From contig JAICQL010000012.1 in assembly GCA_025937895.1 (NCBI GenBank), positions 1 through 64,000 of the forward strand: a stretch of 64,000 nt of DNA, read 5' to 3'. The position numbers were made by a program, and so were the translations under genes. Source of the DNA: Polyangiaceae bacterium. Lineage in GTDB: Bacteria; Myxococcota_A; Polyangia; Polyangiales; Polyangiaceae. The notes beneath the pieces were generated by a model. That model had not been told where the DNA came from, did no database searches, and saw only the letters and a program-made list of their open reading frames with translations. Below are positions 1 through 9,900 of this stretch, in pieces (position 1 is the stretch's first letter; every line of letters starts with the position of its first letter).

Positions 1-1
1 C

Positions 2-55
2 CTCGACCACCTCGTCAACTGGGACTTCGCCGCGAAGAACCTCGCGGGCGCCTGA
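2..55 (+). CDS. C-terminal end of an upstream gene (partial)
   Basis: Open frame from the window edge ending in TGA: LDHLVNWDFAAKNLAGA*. Confidence 0.35.
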   Translation, partial: LDHLVNWDFAAKNLAGA

Positions 56-86
56 GCGCGAGGCGCCGGCAGGGCAATCAGCATCA

Positions 87-125
87 CTCCTCGTCCTCAC
101 TCCTCGTCCTCACTCCTCGTCCTCA
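87..125. repeat. 13-bp tandem repeat, 3 perfect copies (CTCCTCGTCCTCA)
   Basis: Direct reading; intergenic. Confidence 0.95.
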
Positions 126-169
126 CTTCTTGCTGCAACGGGCATGCCGAGCAGGCATCGAGGTCACGC

Positions 170-802
170 ATGAAGCAGCTGCACCAACCCAATCTGTGGA
201 GCTGGTCGCTCTTCAACGAGGAGCGGGATCTGGATTTTCATAGCGTCTTCTGGCGCCGTCCTGCCGGCAACGTCGTCATCGATCCGTTGCCGCTCAGCGA
301 GCATGATGCCGCGCACGTCGCGCGCCTGGGCGGAGTGAAGGAGATCATCCTCACCAACTCCGACCATGCGCGCGCCGCCAGCGCGCTCGGGCAGCAGCTG
401 CACGGCTCCCCTGGCGGCGCGCCGCGGCTCTGGGGGCCCGCGCTGGAGCCCGAGTTTCTGGCCAGCCTGGGCGCTCAGCCCCTGCGCCCGCAGCACCAGC
501 TCGGCGCGGACCTGCAGGTGCTCGAGCTGCGCGGTTCGAAGACGCCGGGCGAGCTGTGCCTGATCCTGGAGGGCCACACGCTCGTCACCGGGGACCTGAT
601 CCGTGGCCACCGCGCAGGGCGGCTCAACTTGCTGCCCGATGTCAAGCTCTCCGACAAGGCGCAGGCCATCTCTTCCCTCGCGCAGCTGGCCGAGCTGGAG
701 CAGCTGGAAGCGGTGCTGGTGGGGGATGGTTGGCCCGTGTTCCGCGCGGGCGCTACAGCCTTGCATGAGCTACTGGTGGAGCTAGGTCGCTCACCGGATT
801 AA
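170..802 (+). CDS. Metallo-beta-lactamase-fold-like hydrolase
   Basis: 210 aa; VVIDPLPLSEHD, IILTNSDHARAA, LVTGDLI and LVGDGWPVF resemble MBL-fold motifs. Confidence 0.6.
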   Translation: MKQLHQPNLWSWSLFNEERDLDFHSVFWRRPAGNVVIDPLPLSEHDAAHVARLGGVKEIILTNSDHARAASALGQQLHGSPGGAPRLWGPALEPEFLASLGAQPLRPQHQLGADLQVLELRGSKTPGELCLILEGHTLVTGDLIRGHRAGRLNLLPDVKLSDKAQAISSLAQLAELEQLEAVLVGDGWPVFRAGATALHELLVELGRSPD

Positions 803-844
803 CGAAGGCACGTGGCGTTTCGCCGAAGGCACGTGGCGTTTCGC
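803..844. repeat. 21-bp perfect tandem duplication (CGAAGGCACGTGGCGTTTCGC x2)
   Basis: Direct reading, immediately after the stop codon of the preceding CDS. Confidence 0.95.
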
Positions 845-980
845 CGCGTCCGCTGCCGAGGTGCGGTGCAGGTTGCAACGCTCCTGCGTTGCCGAAAGTA
901 AAAGTCCGATGGGACCCGGGTGCATGGGGCCCTGCGGCATATAGGGGACTGCGACGGCTGCCGCTGCCATCCACGGCGCA

Positions 981-2522
981 ATGGTGGCAGAGGCGCAACC
1001 CGGGGCAGAGGACGTGGGGGTGGTGGATGGCGAGTCCGTCACACCGGAGCCGTCGACTGCCCTCGCTGGGACGCCCGCCCGGCTTGGCGCATTCACTCGC
1101 ATCGTGCTGACCGCGGGTGTGTACTGGCTCGCGGCAGAGGCCGCGCTGGGGCTCGCGATCGATCCCGGGTTTGCGTCGCCGGTGTGGCCGGCGGCCGGCT
1201 TTGCACTGTGCGCGGTGCTGCTCTGGGGCAAGCGCGTGGCATCGGGCGTGATGCTCGGCTCCGCTGCCGCGAACTTCAGCACCAACGTCGGCGCCGAGCA
1301 CTCACTCGGATCGCTGCTCTCGGTGGCGGTCGCCGGTAGCCTCGGCCTGGGCGCCGCGCTGCAGGCCTTGCTCGGCGCGCGGCTCGTCGAGCGGCTCGTG
1401 GGCTTGCCCATTCCGCTGGAAGACAGGAGCGCGCTCGGGCGCTTCACCTTGCTGGGCGGGCCGCTCGCCTGCGTGGTCGGCGCCAGCGTGGGGGTCACCA
1501 CCCTGCTCTTGACGGGTCTGGTGGATGGCTCGCGTGCGCCCTTCACCTGGGCCACGTGGTGGGTGGGCGACTCGATCGGAGTAGTGATCTTTGCCCCGCT
1601 GAGCTGGCTGTTGATCTCGAACCCCGGGCTCTCGTGGCAGCGCAGCCGCAGCTCGCTGGCGCTGCCGCTGCTGGGCAGCTTCCTGGTGGTGGTGCTGTTG
1701 TTCTGGCAGACGCGCGTTGCGCTGGCCGGCGATCAGCCGGGCTGGCGCTCCTGGCTGGTGCTGGGGGTGGGGCTCTGGTTCATGCGCGTGATGAGCGTGC
1801 ACACGCTGGTCTCGCTGGGCAAGGTGTCACGGGCGCAGCGCAGCGTGGTGGAGGGCAAGCGCCGCAGCCTGCAGCTGGAGGAGCGGGTGCGCCAGCGCAC
1901 CGCAGAGCTCAGCGCCACCCTGCGCGAGCGCGAGGTACTACTGCAGGAGATCCACCACCGGGTGAAGAACAACCTGCAGGTGATCTCCAGCTTGATCAAC
2001 ATGCAGGTGCGCCGCCTGGAGGATGAAGCCAGCCGCGAAGCCCTGGTCGAGTGCCAGTCGCGCGTGTACACCATCGCGCTCATTCACGAGACGCTGTACG
2101 AGTCGCACGACTACTGCGAGATGCCGTTTTCGGACTATGTCCGCAGCCTGGCCAGCAGCGTCTTTCACCTGGCTGGATCGCCCTCGTCCATCTCGCTGCA
2201 GCTCGAGCTGGCTCCTGTCAGCTTGCCCGTGGATCGCGCCATTCCCTGCGGGCTGATTCTCAACGAGCTGATCGTCAATGCGCTCAAGCACGCCTTCCCG
2301 GACGGGCGCCGCGGCACCATCCGGGTCGAATTGCGAGACCTGGGTGCGAGCCGGGTGGCGCTGTGCGTGTGTGACGACGGCATCGGGGTGCGCGACGCAC
2401 CCTCGGGGGGAGAGCTGGGGCTGCAGCTGGTGCACACACTGGCGCAGCAGATTCATGCGGATCTGTCCGTGAAGCACGCGGCAGGGACGGCCGTCGAGCT
2501 GGAGTTTGTGGGGAGGGGATGA
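981..2522 (+). CDS. MASE1-domain sensor histidine kinase (HisKA_2-type)
   Basis: Multi-TM N-terminus with PVWPAAGFAL; EIHHRVKNNLQVISSLINMQ H-box; C-terminal HATPase. Confidence 0.85.
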   Translation: MVAEAQPGAEDVGVVDGESVTPEPSTALAGTPARLGAFTRIVLTAGVYWLAAEAALGLAIDPGFASPVWPAAGFALCAVLLWGKRVASGVMLGSAAANFSTNVGAEHSLGSLLSVAVAGSLGLGAALQALLGARLVERLVGLPIPLEDRSALGRFTLLGGPLACVVGASVGVTTLLLTGLVDGSRAPFTWATWWVGDSIGVVIFAPLSWLLISNPGLSWQRSRSSLALPLLGSFLVVVLLFWQTRVALAGDQPGWRSWLVLGVGLWFMRVMSVHTLVSLGKVSRAQRSVVEGKRRSLQLEERVRQRTAELSATLREREVLLQEIHHRVKNNLQVISSLINMQVRRLEDEASREALVECQSRVYTIALIHETLYESHDYCEMPFSDYVRSLASSVFHLAGSPSSISLQLELAPVSLPVDRAIPCGLILNELIVNALKHAFPDGRRGTIRVELRDLGASRVALCVCDDGIGVRDAPSGGELGLQLVHTLAQQIHADLSVKHAAGTAVELEFVGRG

Positions 2523-4159
2523 TGGAGCCGGCACGGGCCAAGCGCCCGAGTGTGTTGATCGTCGAGGATGAGGCGATCGTCGCGCAGGACCTGCGACAGA
2601 CCCTGGCGGAGCAGGGCTACGACGCCTTCGCCGTGGCCACGTCTGCCGAGGAGGCGCTGGCGCGCGCGTCGGATCGACGGCCTGACGTGGTGCTGATGGA
2701 CATTCGCATCCGCGGCGACGCTGACGGCATCGCTGCCGCCCGCGCGCTGCGCGAGCGCTTCAACACCCCGGTCATCTTCCTCACCGCGCACGCGGATGCG
2801 CGGACCTTGGCTCGCGCCAAGGCCACCGAGCCCTCGGGCTACCTGCTCAAGCCGGTCAAGAGCAGCGAGCTGAAGATCACCATCGAGCTGGCATTGCACA
2901 AGCAGGCCTCGCGCGAGCGCCTGGAGCGCAGCGTCGAAGATGAGCGCCTGACCCGCGAGCGAATCGACTCGGTGGACCGCCTGGCGTCGCTGGCCCGCAT
3001 GGCGGCCGGCGTGGCGCACCAGATCAACAATCCGCTCACCGTGGTGCTGGCCAACGCAGAGCTGGTGGCGCGGGAGCTGGAGCGCCACCGCTCCGGCGCT
3101 ACGCCCTCCGCGGTGGGGGAAGCGGGCGCGCGGCAGCGCCTGGACGAGACGATCCAGGTGCAGACCGAGCTGCGCCTGGCGGCAGAGCGCATTGCCCGCA
3201 TCGTGGCCAGCATCGGCTTCTTCTGCCAGCCCTCGCCCCCCGCCTCGGCACAGGCCGATGTGCGGCGCGCCGTGGATCGAGCCGTGCGCCTGACCACCAG
3301 CGAGATCCAGTCCCACGCCCGCTTGATCCAGGAGCTGCGGCCCGTGCCCAAGGTCAGGACGTCCGAGAATCACCTGACCGAGGTGCTCAAGCAGCTGCTG
3401 CTGAACGCTGCCCAGGCCATGGAAGGGGCCGACTCCCGCCAGCACGAGATCATCTTGCGCACCGCGATGGCAGAGGATGGTCAGGTGCGCATCGACGTGC
3501 TCGACAATGGCTGCGGGATCCCGGCGGAGGTGCGACAGCGCATCTTCGAGCCGTTCTTCACCACCAAGCCCGTCGGCGTGGGCACCGGGCTCGGGCTGTC
3601 GGTGTGTCACGGCATCGTCAGCGCTGCCGGTGGCCAGCTGCGGGTGGAGTCGCGCCCGCAGGGGGGCACGCACGTGTCCGTGCTGCTGCCCTCGGTCGAC
3701 CGCATCTCGGGCTCGCTCCCGCTCTCGCACGTGGCTGCCCCCACGGCAGCCCGCGGCGGAGGCTTGCTGCTCTCGCACGGCAAGAGCGCGGCCCGAGCGC
3801 AGCGCCGCATCCTGATGGTCGATGACGAGCCGATGCTGCTGCGCAGCGTGCGCAGGCTGCTGCCGGAGTACGAGCTGGTGTGCGTGGAGAGCGCGCGCAA
3901 GGCGCTGGAGATGCTGGACGCCGGCAAGCCCTTCGACCTGATCGTGAGCGACGTGATGATGCCGGAGATGAGCGGCATCGACTTCTACGAGGTGCTGCGC
4001 AAACGCTACCCGGAGGAGGCGCGACGGGTGGTGTTCGTCACCGGCGGCGCGCTGGGGCACCACGTGGGCAGCTTCCTGGGCTCGGTGCCCAATCAGCGGC
4101 TGGAGAAGCCGTTTGCGGCGGCCGATCTGCGGCGGGTGATCGAGCAAGCGCTGGTCTGA
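2519..4159 (+). CDS. Hybrid histidine kinase/response regulator (REC-HisKA-HATPase-REC)
   Basis: N-terminal [17 protein letters not shown]...VVLMDIRI; H-box [19 protein letters not shown]-terminal [14 protein letters not shown]...[13 protein letters not shown] overlap with upstream kinase. Confidence 0.88.
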   Translation: MMEPARAKRPSVLIVEDEAIVAQDLRQTLAEQGYDAFAVATSAEEALARASDRRPDVVLMDIRIRGDADGIAAARALRERFNTPVIFLTAHADARTLARAKATEPSGYLLKPVKSSELKITIELALHKQASRERLERSVEDERLTRERIDSVDRLASLARMAAGVAHQINNPLTVVLANAELVARELERHRSGATPSAVGEAGARQRLDETIQVQTELRLAAERIARIVASIGFFCQPSPPASAQADVRRAVDRAVRLTTSEIQSHARLIQELRPVPKVRTSENHLTEVLKQLLLNAAQAMEGADSRQHEIILRTAMAEDGQVRIDVLDNGCGIPAEVRQRIFEPFFTTKPVGVGTGLGLSVCHGIVSAAGGQLRVESRPQGGTHVSVLLPSVDRISGSLPLSHVAAPTAARGGGLLLSHGKSAARAQRRILMVDDEPMLLRSVRRLLPEYELVCVESARKALEMLDAGKPFDLIVSDVMMPEMSGIDFYEVLRKRYPEEARRVVFVTGGALGHHVGSFLGSVPNQRLEKPFAAADLRRVIEQALV

Positions 4160-4197
4160 GCCCGAGGGCGCGGCCGCGCCCTGCCCGGAGCGCCGCT

Positions 4198-5073
4198 TCA
4201 GTCTTCCTCGCGCGCAGGCAGCTCTGCCGCGAGCTCCAGCGCGCGCTGATATAGCTCGCGCCGTGGCTGCCCGCTGGCTTCGGCCAGGGCGCGAGCGATG
4301 TGGCTGGGGTTTGCGCCGCACTCCAGGGCCGCGCGCAGCGCCGCCTCCACCAGGCGTGCGCGCTCCTCCTCGGCGCGCGAGTCCGGCTGCCCCGCGTCCA
4401 CCACCAGCACCAGCTCGCCCCGCCACTCACTGCCGCGCGCAGCCAGCTCCTGCAGGGTGCCGTGCAGGCCCTCTTCGTGCAGCTTCGTCAGCTCGCGCCC
4501 CACGAAGGCGCGCCGCTCCGGCATCAGTTGCGCCAGCTCCGCCAGCGTCTCCGCCATGCGCGGCGGCGCCTCGAACAGCACCACCGGCTCCGCGCTGAAT
4601 CGCAAGCGCGCGAGCGCCGCCTCGCGATCGCCGCCGCGCCGCGGCAAGAAGCCGAGGAAGGCGAAGGGACCATCGACCATCCCGGACAGCGCCACTGCCG
4701 CCGTGACCGCGCTCGGACCCGGCACCACGCGCGTGATCATGCCGCGGGCCGCCGCGCTGGCGACCAGCGCGCGCCCCGGATCGCTGACGGCGGGGGTGCC
4801 CGCGTCGGTGACGTAGGCCACCGTGTCCCCGTTCGCCAACCGTTCCACGATCTGTTGCACGGCGTGCTCCGAGCCATGCGCGTTGAGGGAGCGCACGTCC
4901 TTGCTGCCGATCGCCAGGTGACTGAGCAACGCGCGCGTGCGCCGCGTATCCTCAGCGACGATGACATCCGCCGCCTGCAGCGTCTCCACCGCCCTGCGCG
5001 TGATGTCGCCCAGATTGCCGATGGGGGTGGAGACGACGTACAGGGTGCCAGCCGTCATTGTGCCAGCCGTCAT
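4198..5073 (-). CDS. rsmI: 16S rRNA (cytidine(1402)-2'-O)-methyltransferase RsmI
   Basis: TLYVVSTPIGNLGDITRRAVETLQAADVIVAEDTRRT is typical of RsmI; exact start among several in-frame ATGs uncertain. Confidence 0.9.
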   Translation of the reverse strand: MTAGTMTAGTLYVVSTPIGNLGDITRRAVETLQAADVIVAEDTRRTRALLSHLAIGSKDVRSLNAHGSEHAVQQIVERLANGDTVAYVTDAGTPAVSDPGRALVASAAARGMITRVVPGPSAVTAAVALSGMVDGPFAFLGFLPRRGGDREAALARLRFSAEPVVLFEAPPRMAETLAELAQLMPERRAFVGRELTKLHEEGLHGTLQELAARGSEWRGELVLVVDAGQPDSRAEEERARLVEAALRAALECGANPSHIARALAEASGQPRRELYQRALELAAELPAREED

Positions 5074-5088
5074 TGTGCAGCCGTCATT
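5045..5088. repeat. 15-bp tandem repeat (GTGCCAGCCGTCATT x2 plus one 14-bp copy) over the rsmI start region
   Basis: Direct reading. Confidence 0.95.
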
Positions 5089-5160
5089 GTGCGCAGATGA
5101 TACCGGCAACTGACGGATACCGGGAGCCGAGGAGCCAAGGAGCCAAGGAGTCAGGGGGGA

Positions 5161-5763
5161 GTGCCGGAGAGAACTGCTTCATATCGTATCCGAACGTTCC
5201 GTGACTTGGTCGTGTGGCAACACTCGTTTGCTCTGTGCGTCGAGATCTATCGCGCAACAGACGCTTTTCCAGGTCACGAGCGTTATGGTTTGGCAGCTGA
5301 GCTTCGCAAGACGGCAAGCTCCATCCCGTACAACATCGCCGAGGGTCATCGGCGCCGGAGTACCCTGGAGTACGTGCGATTTCTCGACATCGCTAGTGGC
5401 TCTGCGGCTGAGCTGGAAACCCAGCTGCTGCTCGCCTCGACTCTCGGCTACCTCTCTAAAGTCACCTCTGCGAACCTCCTGACGGCACTGGGCAACATCG
5501 ACAGAATGCTCGCCAACAAACTGCCCGGCCCAACGCCACCAACCAACCCTCACCCCTTTCCGTCAAAATCCTCCCCCATCTCCTGCTTCAGAAACGTGCG
5601 GAGCTTGCCGGCGATGCGGGCCTCGAGCTGGCGGACGCGCTCGCGGGAAACGCCGAACTCGTCGCCGAGCTCCTGCAGGGTGAGGGGATCTTCGGCGATC
5701 ATGCGCTTGTCGAAGATGATGAGGTCTTTGCCGGTCAGGGTGGTGCGGAAGCGTTGCAGCTGA
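5161..5763 (+). CDS. Four-helix bundle (23S rRNA intervening-sequence-type) protein with C-terminal read-through
   Basis: FRDLVVWQHSFALCVEIYRAT...YGLAAELRKTASSIPYNIAEGHRR...LGYLS is typical; about 75 extra residues overlap the rpoH-like gene antisense. Confidence 0.8.
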   Translation: MPERTASYRIRTFRDLVVWQHSFALCVEIYRATDAFPGHERYGLAAELRKTASSIPYNIAEGHRRRSTLEYVRFLDIASGSAAELETQLLLASTLGYLSKVTSANLLTALGNIDRMLANKLPGPTPPTNPHPFPSKSSPISCFRNVRSLPAMRASSWRTRSRETPNSSPSSCRVRGSSAIMRLSKMMRSLPVRVVRKRCS

Positions 5764-6626
5764 TCTTTGAGGATCTCGTTGAGCTGGGCGTTGGTGGTGT
5801 CGTGCTCGGGGCCCTTGCCGCCGGAGGGCAGCAGCTCCACCCTGGCCACGCTGGAGCTCTCGCCATCGCCCACGGGGGAGTCGAGTGAGGCGTCGCCGCG
5901 CGAGAGCCGGCGATCCATCTCGATCACCTCCTTCTCGTCGACGTGCAGGCGCTCGGCGATCTCGGCGGGCGTGGGCTCGATGCCGAGGGCGCTGAGGCGC
6001 GCCTTCTCCTTGTTCAGGTTGAAGAACAGCTTGCGCTGGGCCTGGGTGGTACCCAGCTTCACCATGCGCCAGTTGTTGAGCATGTAGCGCAGCATGTAGG
6101 CGCGGATCCACCAGGCGGCGTAGCTGGAGAGCTTCACGCCCCGGTAGGGATCGTAGCGCTTGACCGCCTGCATCAGCCCGATGTTCCCCTCCTGGATCAG
6201 GTCCATCATGTTGCGGTAAGCGCGCCGGTACTCGTAAGCGATCTTCACCACCAGCCGCAGGTTTGCGGTCACCAGGCGCGCCGCGGCGTCCAGGTCTCCC
6301 GCCTTCACGTAGCGGGTGGCCAGGTCGTGCTCTTCCGCCTTGGTCAGCAGAGGGTGCTGCTGCACCTCGCGCATGTACGCTTGCAGCGGATCGTATTTGG
6401 CGATCGAGCCGTCAGCCCCGCCGCTCTGCTGCACGAGCACCGGCATCGGGGCGTTCTCCAGGTCTTCATCGCCTTCGAAATCGCTCGAGACCAGCTCGGC
6501 CTCGGCCAGCACGGTGTCGTCATCGAGTTCCGGCTCGTCAGCCTGCTGGGGCTCGCCCTCCGACTCGGGTGCTTCCTCGTCCAGCACCTCAGTGTCCCTG
6601 GAGCTTTGTTTCTTCTTGGAATTCAA
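5550..6626 (-). CDS. RNA polymerase sigma-32 (RpoH-like) factor with acidic N-terminal extension
   Basis: LRLVVKIAYEYRRAYRNMMDLIQEGNIGLMQAVKRYDPYRGVKLSSYAAWWIRAYM (region 2) and ELGDEFGVSRERVRQLEARI (region 4). Confidence 0.92.
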   Translation of the reverse strand: MNSKKKQSSRDTEVLDEEAPESEGEPQQADEPELDDDTVLAEAELVSSDFEGDEDLENAPMPVLVQQSGGADGSIAKYDPLQAYMREVQQHPLLTKAEEHDLATRYVKAGDLDAAARLVTANLRLVVKIAYEYRRAYRNMMDLIQEGNIGLMQAVKRYDPYRGVKLSSYAAWWIRAYMLRYMLNNWRMVKLGTTQAQRKLFFNLNKEKARLSALGIEPTPAEIAERLHVDEKEVIEMDRRLSRGDASLDSPVGDGESSSVARVELLPSGGKGPEHDTTNAQLNEILKDQLQRFRTTLTGKDLIIFDKRMIAEDPLTLQELGDEFGVSRERVRQLEARIAGKLRTFLKQEMGEDFDGKG

Positions 6627-6927
6627 GGCCGGCCGCTCGCGTCTATCAGTACTTCATGAGGGGCGGGATCGCCCGCTCGAAAAATCGACTCTAGCAGGCT
6701 CGGGTGGCACGGGGGGAACTGCTCAGGCTTCGGGGCGCCCGGCGAGCCAACTTGCCCCGCGCGCGGCCGGCGTCAAACCTGGGGCCGCCCGGGGCCAGAT
6801 TCTTTACCGGCCGCAGCTTCGTTGGGTACCTGGGCAGGTCTATACCCTCTGGGGCTGCCCGTTGCCGTATCTCTCGCTGGCGCCCGGGCAGGGGCGACCG
6901 GGAGCCGACCCGGAACGAAAGGAAGGC

Positions 6928-9900
6928 ATGACCTCGAGTATCGAAATGCTCAAAGTCGATCTGGTCGATCAGCTCGAGCAGATGGCGCGCTTTCGGGTGG
7001 ACCCCGCGCAGGCGGATATCGTGGTGCCCTTCGTTCGCAAGCTGTTTGCCGACGTGGCGCCGAGCGAGCTGGTGCCGGAGCGCCCGGAGGAGCTGATCGT
7101 GGCGGCGCTCTCCTCGTTCGAGTTGCTGCAGGAGCGGCCGCGCGGCACCGCCAAGGTGCGCGCGTACGAGGCGCGCAGCGCGCTGCGCTCCGATCACCGG
7201 CACACCATCATCGATCTGCTCAACGATGACATGCCGTTTCTGGTGGACTCGGTGCGCGGGCTGCTGGAGCGCATGGGCTTCAGCCTGCGGCTGATGCTGC
7301 ACCCCATCCTGGAGATCGAGCGGGATGCACGGGGCGTGCTGCAGCGGCTGCGCGTCGCGGAGTTTCCTGCGCCCGGCTGCGCGGAGAGCGTGATGCTGAT
7401 CTGGGTGAACGGGGTGGCTCCGGGGGAGCTGCCCGAGCTCGAGGCGCGGCTGCGCAGCGTGCTGGAGGACGTGCGCGCCACCGTGCAGGACTTTGCGCCC
7501 ATGCGCGATCACTGCCTGGCAGAGGCGCAGGATCTGCGTGCCGGCAGCCTGCCGCCGGCGATCCCCGGGGAGTCGCGCACGGGGGCGAGCGCGGAGGAGG
7601 CCTCGCTGTTTCTGAACTGGCTCGCCGACGCCCACTTCGTGTTTCAGGGCTACAGCTACTGCCGCTACGAGCGCGCGCCCGTCTCCTCCCGCCCGCTCGC
7701 GCTCACCGGGCGCATCGCCGCCAGGCCCGAGAGCGACTCACTGGGCGGGGTGCGCTTTGATCGCGGCAAGGGCCTGGGCATCCTGCGCAACCCGGAGCGC
7801 TCGATGTTTGATGTGTTCGAGCCGCCGCGCAAGCGCGAGCTGCTGCGCGTGCTCAAGGCCAATCGGCACTCGACGGTGCACCGCACCGTGCACCTGGACA
7901 CGGTGCTGGTCGCCGACTTCGACCGCACCGGCGCCCAGCTGGGGGCGCACATGTTCGTGGGCCTGTTCACGGCCTCCGCGTACACGTCATCCGCCACCAG
8001 CATCCCGGTGCTGCAGCACAAAATCGCGGGAGTGATGGCGCGCTCCGGCTTCTTGCCGGGCAGCTACAACTACCGGCGCCTGCACTACATCCTGGAGACG
8101 TACCCGCGCGACGAGCTTTTCCAGATCTCTGACTCGGATCTGTATTCCATCGCGCTCGGTGTGTTCCACCTGCAGGTTCGCAAGCGGGTGGCGCTGTTCG
8201 CGCGGCGCGATCCGTTCGGCCGCTTCATGTCCTGCCTGGTGTACCTGCCGCGCGATCGCCTGGAGGCCGCGCTGCGCCACCGCATCGAGGACATCCTGAC
8301 CCGGGAGCTCGATGGCTCGCTCAGCGCCTACTACCCGGTCATCGGTGATGATCCGCTGGCGCGCCTGCACTACATCATCAAGACGCCGCGAGGCACGCCC
8401 GAGCAGCTGGATTTCGTGGCGCTCGAGCGCCACATCGAGACCACCACGCGCTCCTGGCAGGATCGTCTGGCCATCACCCTGCCCGATGAGCTGGGCAGCG
8501 AGCGAGGCATGGCCCTGCTGCAGCGCTACGCCGAGGCCTTTCCCCCCAACTACCGGGAGGACTTCGACGAGGTGATCGCGGTCAGCGACATCGAGAACAT
8601 CGAGGCGGCGCTGGAGAGCAGCAGGCTCACCCTGCAGCTGTACCGGGTGAAGGATGCGGAGCAGCATCAGCTGCGCTTCAAGGTGGTCTCGGCCGACGGC
8701 TTCGTGGCGCCCAGCGATATGCTGCCCATCCTGGAGAACCTGGGCCTGCGGGTGGTGGGGCAGGTGCCGTATGAGATCCAGCTGCCGGAGCGCAGAGACC
8801 CGGTGTGGCTGCACGACTTCTCCCTGGAGGTGGAGGACCACGTCGGGGTGGATCTGGACCAGAGCAGCGAGGCCTTCTACGAGGTGTTCTCCAAGACGTG
8901 GGACAAGCGTGCGGACGACGACGCCTTCAACAAGCTGGTGTTGCACGCGGGCCTCGCGGCGCGCCAGGTGGCGCTGCTGCGCGCCTACGCCAAGTACCTG
9001 CGCCAGATTCAGGTGCCCTTCTCCGAGGGGTACATGCAGCAGACCTTGCGCCGCAACCCGTCCATCACGCGCGGCGTGGTGGCGCTCTTTGAGGCGCGCT
9101 TCCACCCCGAGTTGCACGACAGCGCGCGCGCGGCAGAGATCGAGCGGCAGCTCTCGCGCGAGCTCGACGCGGTGCAGAGCCTGGACGAGGATCGCATCCT
9201 GCGGCTCTTCCTGGGCGTGGTGCGCGCGACGGTGCGCACCAACTTCTGGCAGGCGGACGCTGCCGGAGAGCTGAAGGATCACCTGGCCTTCAAGCTCGAC
9301 TCGGGGCCCTTGCCGGAGGTGCCCAAGCCCGCCCCGTTCCGGGAGATCTTCGTGTCGGGGCCGCGGGTGGAGGGGGTGCACCTGCGCTTCGGAGAGGTGG
9401 CGCGCGGTGGGCTGCGCTGGTCCGATCGCCTGGAGGATTTTCGAACCGAGGTGCTCGGGCTGGTGCGCGCCCAGCAGGTCAAGAACGCGGTGATCGTGCC
9501 GGTGGGCTCGAAGGGGGGCTTCGTGGTCAAGCGGCCGCCGCTGGATGCGGGGCGCGACGCGCAGCGGGCGGAGGGCATTGCCTGCTATCAGGTCTTCGTC
9601 TCCAGCTTGCTGGACCTGACCGACAACCGTCGCAACGCGAGCAGCGGCGGCAATGGCAGTGGCAGCAGCGCTGGCAATGGCGGTGGCAGCAGCGCTGGCA
9701 ATGGCAGCGGAAGCGGCGCCAGGCGCCTGAGTCTGCCGCCGGGCGATGTGATCGTGCCGCCCGCGCTGACGGTCTGCCACGACGGCTTCGATCCGTACCT
9801 GGTGGTGGCCGCCGACAAGGGCACCGCCACCTTCTCCGACATCGCCAACGAGCTGTCGCAAGCGCGCGGCTTCTGGCTAGATGACGCCTTCGCGTCCGGT

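Noticed and set aside
2453-4426. 657-aa minus-strand ORF opposite the hybrid kinase
   Set aside because: Shadow ORF: low-complexity Ala/Arg/His/Gln translation antisense to clear REC/HK domains, typical of high-GC DNA.
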